DNA from: an uncultured Verrucomicrobiales bacterium
GTDB taxonomy: Bacteria; Verrucomicrobiota; Verrucomicrobiia; Verrucomicrobiales; Akkermansiaceae
Length of the DNA: 7,178 nucleotides
Direction: 5' to 3'
Assembly: GCA_937901085.1 (NCBI GenBank)
Contig: CALCHQ010000021.1
Span: forward strand, 1 to 7,178
Shown here in pieces: positions 4,948-7,178 of this stretch. The position numbers and the translations under genes were made by a program. Each line of letters opens with the position of its first letter. Positions within the stretch are counted from its first letter, which is position 1. The notes under the pieces are model-generated. The model searched no databases. It had not been told where the DNA came from and was given only the letters and a program-made list of their open reading frames with translations.

Positions 4948-5096
4948 TCCCCCTCCTTTCTATGCTCTGCCTCATAGCATTCGCACCAATCGGCGTTTCC
5001 TACATGAGCGGCCATTAGGAGACTATAACAGCATAGTCCTGTTTCACCATGTAGCGCCATATAGTGTTTGCAATTCTCGCAGCGGTATTTAGTCAT
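4944..5096 (-). CDS. Small Cys-rich putative zinc-binding phage protein (50 aa)
   Basis: This begins MTKYRCENCKHY, with C6-x2-C9, then C22-C23-Y, then C38-x-C40-Y and an acidic tail ending EHRKEGE. Six cysteines in 50 residues, including a CxxC knuckle, suggest a single zinc-stabilised fold; metal binding is inferred. ATG 5096 is chosen because the cysteine pattern starts there and a weakened leader (AGAAAGG) lies nine bases upstream. Longer readings up to 5153 would lie inside the neighbouring gene. It overlaps the upstream gene by eight bases and RusA by four. It resembles the 68-aa neighbour (CxxC...CCY...C) and the pair may be diverged duplicates. Confidence 0.7.
   Translation of the reverse strand: MTKYRCENCKHYMALHGETGLCCYSLLMAAHVGNADWCECYEAEHRKEGE
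4952..4963 (-). promoter_or_regulatory. Ribosome leader ATAGAAAGGAGG before rusA
   Basis: This copy ends GGAGGGGGA before ATG 4947, a stronger anti-16S match than its sisters. The upstream Cys-rich protein reads it as HRKEGE. Confidence 0.7.
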
Positions 5097-5295
5097 TGTT
5101 CTGAGCCTTTCTATTGCCCCAAAAGACAAGTCCCATCCTCTTAGCGTACGCAATGACGTTCTCGTACTGATCGCATTTCAGGGCTCGGGCGCGCGGGTGG
5201 CGTGACGGCTCGTAATAATAATAGCAGCACTTCAGCCCGTAGTATGCGCACATTCGGCAGGTGCGGTGGCATTTGAATTGTGGGTCGCGTCTCAT
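5089..5295 (-). CDS. Small Cys-rich putative zinc-binding phage protein (68 aa)
   Basis: The sequence MRRDPQFKCHRTCRMCAYYGLKCCYYYYEPSRHPRARALKC contains C9-x3-C13-x2-C16, C23-C24 and C41, then a helical basic tail ending FWGNRKAQNND. The run CCYYYY is striking. The CxxC-xn-CC-Y-xn-C order parallels the following 50-aa protein, so the two look like tandem paralogues. Zinc binding is likely but unproven; a DNA or protein contact role is possible. The start at ATG 5295 sits five bases after AGGAG in leader GAAAGGAGCAGGA and forms an ATGA overlap with the upstream stop. Confidence 0.7.
   Translation of the reverse strand: MRRDPQFKCHRTCRMCAYYGLKCCYYYYEPSRHPRARALKCDQYENVIAYAKRMGLVFWGNRKAQNND
5105..5114 (-). 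promoter_or_regulatory. Degenerate ribosome leader ATAGAAAGGC before the 50-aa Cys-rich gene
   Basis: This copy has lost the AG of GGAGC and lies nine bases from ATG 5096. The upstream protein reads it as NRKAQ. Confidence 0.55.
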
Positions 5296-5660
5296 TCCTG
5301 CTCCTTTCTGTTTTCACGTTCTAACGCTTTTTGTAATGCCTCCTCGACCTCTTCTCGTGCAGCGACAAGTACACCGCGTATTGCGCCGAGTTTGTAGTAA
5401 TAATTTTCCCAGCTTGCACTATCGGCGTCCTCCTTCGGTTTTTGGAGTCTCTGGAGCCAACGGTAAGCGAGATATAGGTCGTATTGTCCATCGAGCATGG
5501 TGCCATGCTTGTACCTGTGCAGGCTCCGCTTGAGCTGCTTGATTTTGTTTTTGCGCTTCCAGCGGGTACATTGCTCGCTTATGGTGGCGCGCAGTTCGCC
5601 GCGCTTATTTTCGCAGGGGGCAGTTGTCCACTGCCAAGGGGTGCGTTTCGGTGTTTTCAT
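5292..5660 (-). CDS. Phage hypothetical protein, basic and helical (122 aa)
   Basis: The start at ATG 5660 has AGGAG five bases upstream (TATAGAAAGGAGCAGGA). The N-terminal half is strongly basic (RWKRKNKIKQLKRSLHRYKHG, residues ~33-53), the middle is Tyr-rich (YDLYLAYRWLQRLQK), and the C-terminus is a Glu/Ala/Lys helix (REEVEEALQKALERENRKEQE) likely to form a coiled coil. The basic patch suggests nucleic-acid contact, but no known domain is visible and I do not assign one. Its final residues NRKEQE are the translation of the ribosome leader of the next gene, showing how tightly the genes are packed. Confidence 0.7.
   Translation of the reverse strand: MKTPKRTPWQWTTAPCENKRGELRATISEQCTRWKRKNKIKQLKRSLHRYKHGTMLDGQYDLYLAYRWLQRLQKPKEDADSASWENYYYKLGAIRGVLVAAREEVEEALQKALERENRKEQE
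5300..5309 (-). promoter_or_regulatory. Ribosome leader AGAAAGGAGC before the 68-aa Cys-rich gene
   Basis: The leader is followed by aggaATGA, with the upstream TGA inside the start. The upstream protein reads it as NRKEQE. Confidence 0.7.
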
Positions 5661-5664
5661 TCCT

Positions 5665-5677
5665 GCTCCTTTCTATA
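5665..5677 (-). promoter_or_regulatory. Ribosome leader TATAGAAAGGAGC before the 122-aa gene
   Basis: The leader is followed by aggaATG. Here the upstream stop (5684-5686) lies outside the leader, so this copy is the one truly intergenic example. Confidence 0.7.
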
Positions 5678-5683
5678 CATTGC

Positions 5684-5854
5684 TTATAACGCATCTACAG
5701 CATCTAAGATAATGTCTCCTTCTGCGTCTAATGAGATGTGGGTTTCGTTTATATCTTTCCAAAAGATTTCTCCCTCATATGAGTAGAATCTGAGTGTTAC
5801 CAGCGCATCAGGCGGGTAGGTTGCTAGTAGCTCTTGTAGTTCCTTGTTAGTCAT
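5684..5854 (-). CDS. Small acidic phage protein (56 aa)
   Basis: The start at ATG 5854 (MTNKELQELLATYPPDALVTLR) follows leader ATAGAAAGGAGCAGAGTC. The open frame extends to 5986 but that part lies in the upstream membrane-protein gene. The pattern is an N-terminal helix, then PPDALVTL, strands (RFYSYEGEIFWKDI, THISLDAEGDIILDAV) and an acidic end. Similar small phage proteins with an ELxxLLxxxPxDAxV opening are common and have no assigned function. Its stop is 23 bases before the next start, the widest gap among these small genes, with no clear promoter in it. Confidence 0.7.
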   Translation of the reverse strand: MTNKELQELLATYPPDALVTLRFYSYEGEIFWKDINETHISLDAEGDIILDAVDAL

Positions 5855-5860
5855 GACTCT

Positions 5861-5872
5861 GCTCCTTTCTAT
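5861..5872 (-). promoter_or_regulatory. Ribosome leader ATAGAAAGGAGC before the 56-aa gene
   Basis: The leader is followed by agagtcATG. Its TAG terminates the 58-aa membrane protein. Confidence 0.7.
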
Positions 5873-6045
5873 GACTCCATATGCAGCCCAAACGCGGTGA
5901 GTCCAAATACAAGCGCGCAGAATACGGCTATCCCTAGTTGTCTTGCCTGCAACCAGCAGAGCGACATGGGTGCTATGGCATGCCACAGGATAGGGACAAT
6001 CAACAGTAGGGTTAGTGCTACGAATATGTTTCGTGCTATTTTCAT
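5869..6045 (-). CDS. Small membrane protein with two predicted helices (58 aa)
   Basis: Translation from ATG 6045 begins MKIARNIFVALTLLLIVPIL and ends GLTAFGLHMES. Helix 1 spans about residues 7-25, a short loop with MSLCWLQARQ follows, and helix 2 spans about 38-54 (LGIAVFCALVFGLTAFGL). Two N-terminal positive residues (K2, R5) and Arg36 in the loop leave topology ambiguous. The leader TAGAAAGGAGCCGGA places AGGAG five bases before the ATG. The TAG stop is itself part of the leader of the next gene. The size could fit a holin-like or superinfection-type membrane protein, but nothing specific supports either and the early-module position makes a holin unlikely. Confidence 0.65.
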   Translation of the reverse strand: MKIARNIFVALTLLLIVPILWHAIAPMSLCWLQARQLGIAVFCALVFGLTAFGLHMES

Positions 6046-6049
6046 TCCG

Positions 6050-6060
6050 GCTCCTTTCTA
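6050..6060 (-). promoter_or_regulatory. Ribosome leader TAGAAAGGAGC before the 58-aa gene
   Basis: The leader is followed by cggaATG. Its TAG terminates the 27-aa membrane microprotein. Confidence 0.7.
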
Positions 6061-6141
6061 TTTATTGAGGATTATGCCCGCGCCAATGAGCGCGATGGTG
6101 AATGAAATGCACATACCCAATACTTGCATATCTTCGTTCAT
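6058..6141 (-). CDS. Single-pass membrane microprotein (27 aa)
   Basis: The ORF runs from ATG 6141 to TAG 6058-6060 and reads MNEDMQVLGMCISFTIALIG then AGIILNK. Residues ~7-25 are one hydrophobic helix, with acidic N-terminal and Asn-Lys C-terminal caps. Support for expression: AAGGAA lies nine bases upstream in the repeated leader (ATAGAAAGGAAC). The upstream gene's TAG is in the same leader, and its own TAG forms the start of the next leader, so the ORF exactly fills the space between two leaders. Function unknown. It is directly followed by a second small membrane protein and the two might act together. Confidence 0.55.
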   Translation of the reverse strand: MNEDMQVLGMCISFTIALIGAGIILNK

Positions 6142-6149
6142 TTTAAGTA

Positions 6150-6160
6150 GTTCCTTTCTA
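6150..6160 (-). promoter_or_regulatory. Ribosome leader TAGAAAGGAAC before the 27-aa gene
   Basis: This variant ends GGAAC instead of GGAGC. Its first three bases, TAG, are the stop codon of the 232-aa protein gene. Confidence 0.65.
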
Positions 6161-6856
6161 TTTAGATTCAGTTGTTTGTGTTTTGGTCGTCTCATTTATG
6201 CGCTGACCAAACTCAGCATTCAGGCGGTCGCGCTCCGCTTCGGCTGCTTCCTTGGCGTGCGGGTGGGTTTTCCAATAATTAGCAAGCAGTTTACCATTGC
6301 GTTTCATCAACCTGTAGCCGTTACCGCTTTTTTCAACAAGGTACGGCTCCAGCTCCTCAACAGGCGTGACGAGTTCGAGAGCGTGGGCGGGAACATAATA
6401 TGGATTCTCCTCATCAAACGGGTCGAAAACACCAACCCTACCATTTGAAAGTTCATCTCGAATAACTCTAGTGAAATCTCGGTTTTTGATATGTTCAATC
6501 AAACTTCCTCTGTCCGCATAAATACGCCCATCGGGAACACAATAGCGAACCTCATCACCAACCTTGAAAGGTCGGCAGGGGTCGTACTTTTTAACGGTTT
6601 CGGGGTGAGGGAAGTTCGGCGGTAATGTTGCAAGCTTCTTGATTGTGGGAAAGATTGCTTCCTTTTCGGTATTTTTTGTGCCGTCTGCGGGGTCTGACAG
6701 AGGGAAAACGGCGCGTTCCACTTGCGTAGGTTTTAAGAATCTGACTGCGCCATCTCCGCCAAATACGCGAAAACAAAAATCTCCGTCTTCGTCTATTCTT
6801 TGAAAATTCATTCGGACGTTGTACGTCTCGCCAACTTTAATTTCTTCGGGGTCCAT
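6158..6856 (-). CDS. Phage hypothetical protein with SH3-like strands and a KEAAEAE C-terminal module (232 aa)
   Basis: The start ATG 6856 (MDPEEIKVGETYNVRM) lies one base after the upstream stop. There is no Shine-Dalgarno, so translation probably restarts from the previous gene. The in-frame TTG at 6916 would overlap that gene and is less likely. Residues ~6-47 (IKVGETYNVRMNF...FRVFGGDGAVRFL) and ~97-165 (FKVGDEVRYCVPDG...GRVGVFDP...YYVPAHALELV) look like two small beta-barrel or SH3-like units beginning F/IKVGD/ET. The C-terminal module, ~180-215 (GYRLMKRNGKLLANYWKTHP then HAKEAAEAERDRLNAEF), resembles DUF2188-like short strands plus a helix and also occurs in the partial protein at the window edge. 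Function not recognised. Its TAG stop belongs to the next leader. Confidence 0.7.
   Translation of the reverse strand: MDPEEIKVGETYNVRMNFQRIDEDGDFCFRVFGGDGAVRFLKPTQVERAVFPLSDPADGTKNTEKEAIFPTIKKLATLPPNFPHPETVKKYDPCRPFKVGDEVRYCVPDGRIYADRGSLIEHIKNRDFTRVIRDELSNGRVGVFDPFDEENPYYVPAHALELVTPVEELEPYLVEKSGNGYRLMKRNGKLLANYWKTHPHAKEAAEAERDRLNAEFGQRINETTKTQTTESK
6237..6266. repeat. Direct repeat copy A of the KEAAEAE-encoding segment
   Basis: Thirty bases beginning gcttcggctgcttccttgg match 7094-7123 with a single difference (ctg versus cgg at bases 8-10). They encode HPHAKEAAEAE on the minus strand. Near-identity at DNA level, including synonymous positions, suggests recent duplication or exchange. Confidence 0.75.
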
Positions 6857-6857
6857 G

Positions 6858-7049
6858 TTAGTTAGGTTGTGCTTTGGTTGCCTTATTTGTGAGAGGCGCA
6901 GCGTAGAAAGCTCCAATGGCGCGCTCCAGTTGTGCGTACTTTGGATGAGGATTGGTAAACCTTCGCATGACCGCCAATTCTTGACGAAGTATTGCCAGGG
7001 CTACGTTGTACGCCTCGCGGTCTATTTTAATTTGCAGATACTCGGTCAT
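6858..7049 (-). CDS. Small phage hypothetical protein (63 aa)
   Basis: The start at ATG 7049 (MTEYLQIKIDREAYNVALAI) is placed by leader TATAGAAAGGAGCAGAGCA, AGGAG seven bases upstream. A longer reading to 7076 would lie inside the preceding gene. The protein is mostly helical (YNVALAILRQELAVMRRF, then YAQLERAIGAFYAAPL) with a polar tail ending KATKAQPN. The alternating hydrophobic spacing suggests a dimerising helical hairpin. No domain recognised. The stop is one base before the next gene's ATG. Confidence 0.65.
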   Translation of the reverse strand: MTEYLQIKIDREAYNVALAILRQELAVMRRFTNPHPKYAQLERAIGAFYAAPLTNKATKAQPN

Positions 7050-7178
7050 TGCTCTGCTCCTTTCTATATGCTTCATTCAGCCTTGCACACTCTGCTTCGG
7101 CGGCTTCCTTGGCGTGCGGGTGGCGTTCGTCATTGTAGGTGGCAAGGATTTCTCCGTCTTTTTCAACGTGCCAGCCGT
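7027..7178 (-). CDS. C-terminal end of a phage protein with KEAAEAE module (partial)
   Basis: Open from the window edge (first complete codon at 7176), it reads GWHVEKDGEILATYNDERHP, then HAKEAAEAECARLNEAYRKEQ, then SNDRVSAN and TAA at 7027-7029. It overlaps the following gene by 23 bases. The segment aligns with the C-terminus of the 232-aa protein (GYRLMKRNGKLLANY...HPHAKEAAEAERDRLN), sharing HPHAKEAAEAE exactly, so the two carry a common short module of two or three strands and a helix. AYRKEQ is the translation of the next gene's leader. The N-terminal part is outside the window, so the whole protein cannot be described. Confidence 0.65.
   Translation of the reverse strand, partial: GWHVEKDGEILATYNDERHPHAKEAAEAECARLNEAYRKEQSNDRVSAN
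7056..7068 (-). promoter_or_regulatory. Ribosome leader TATAGAAAGGAGC before the 63-aa gene
   Basis: Coding-strand tatagaaaggagc followed by agagcaATG. In the upstream gene's frame it is translated as RKEQ. Confidence 0.75.
7094..7123. repeat. Direct repeat copy B of the KEAAEAE-encoding segment
   Basis: Partner of the copy at 6237-6266, 29 of 30 bases identical; the two copies are in the same orientation 857 bases apart and lie in the C-terminal ends of two different genes. Confidence 0.75.

Noticed and set aside
5661..5683. A phage promoter in the widest gap of the small-gene block
   Set aside because: There is only about 23 bp between stop and start, mostly leader; a TATAAG-like string alone without a -35 element does not support a promoter call.
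5897..6448. 183-codon plus-strand open frame across the small membrane genes
   Set aside because: It opposes five well-framed minus-strand genes with their own leaders and shows no domain.

Overview
The window looks like a metagenomic contig from a gut-type Firmicutes community. It is a composite, not one natural locus. About 1.4 kb at the left end holds pieces of unrelated bacterial genes. The remaining ~5.8 kb is a compact early/replication module of a tailed phage or prophage, with every gene on the minus strand. Host assignment is inference from gene style (AGGAGG-type ribosome sites, GC-rich Clostridia-like enzyme fragments); no marker gene fixes it.

Left part (plus strand): 3 to ~720 is the strikingly AT-rich 3' part of a MORN-repeat protein. 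At ~715-727 it switches to GC-rich sequence encoding an internal piece of a butyryl-CoA-type acyl-CoA dehydrogenase. At 937-948 that piece joins, in frame and through a GEKI codon run, the C-terminal third of a CDP-glucose 4,6-dehydratase (stop 1359). The first 12 codons of a nucleotide-sugar epimerase/dehydratase follow (from 1361) and stop matching at ~1397-1410, where minus-strand phage DNA begins and a phage gene is cut. Three abrupt switches in 700 bp, at least one inside shared short sequence, point to assembly or library chimerism.

Right part (minus strand, transcribed from the right edge leftwards): a partial protein with a KEAAEAE C-terminus; a 63-aa protein; a 232-aa protein with SH3-like strands and the same C-terminal module; two tiny membrane proteins (27 and 58 aa); a 56-aa and a 122-aa unknown; two Cys-rich putative zinc-binding proteins (68 and 50 aa); a RusA Holliday-junction resolvase; an orphan C5 cytosine methyltransferase; a replication-initiator-type protein; a protein with two HTH units; a 68-aa unknown; a MarR-like winged-helix protein; and a truncated unknown. 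Genes abut or overlap by a few bases (ATGA junctions). Most of the small early genes are preceded by almost the same leader, TAGAAAGGAGC, so the block is probably one or a few translationally coupled transcripts.

Two points deserve most attention. First, the methyltransferase gene is overlapped along almost its entire length by a second stop-free same-strand frame (269 codons). Both starts lie in ATGAATG behind one Shine-Dalgarno sequence, and the second frame carries a protein motif I recognise, from memory, from phage proteins. Second, the replication gene contains four near-identical 19-21 bp palindromes plus an adjacent AT-rich tract between its N- and C-terminal regions, the layout of the lambda O gene/origin. 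One palindrome is read in a different codon frame from the other three, which argues that the DNA itself is selected.
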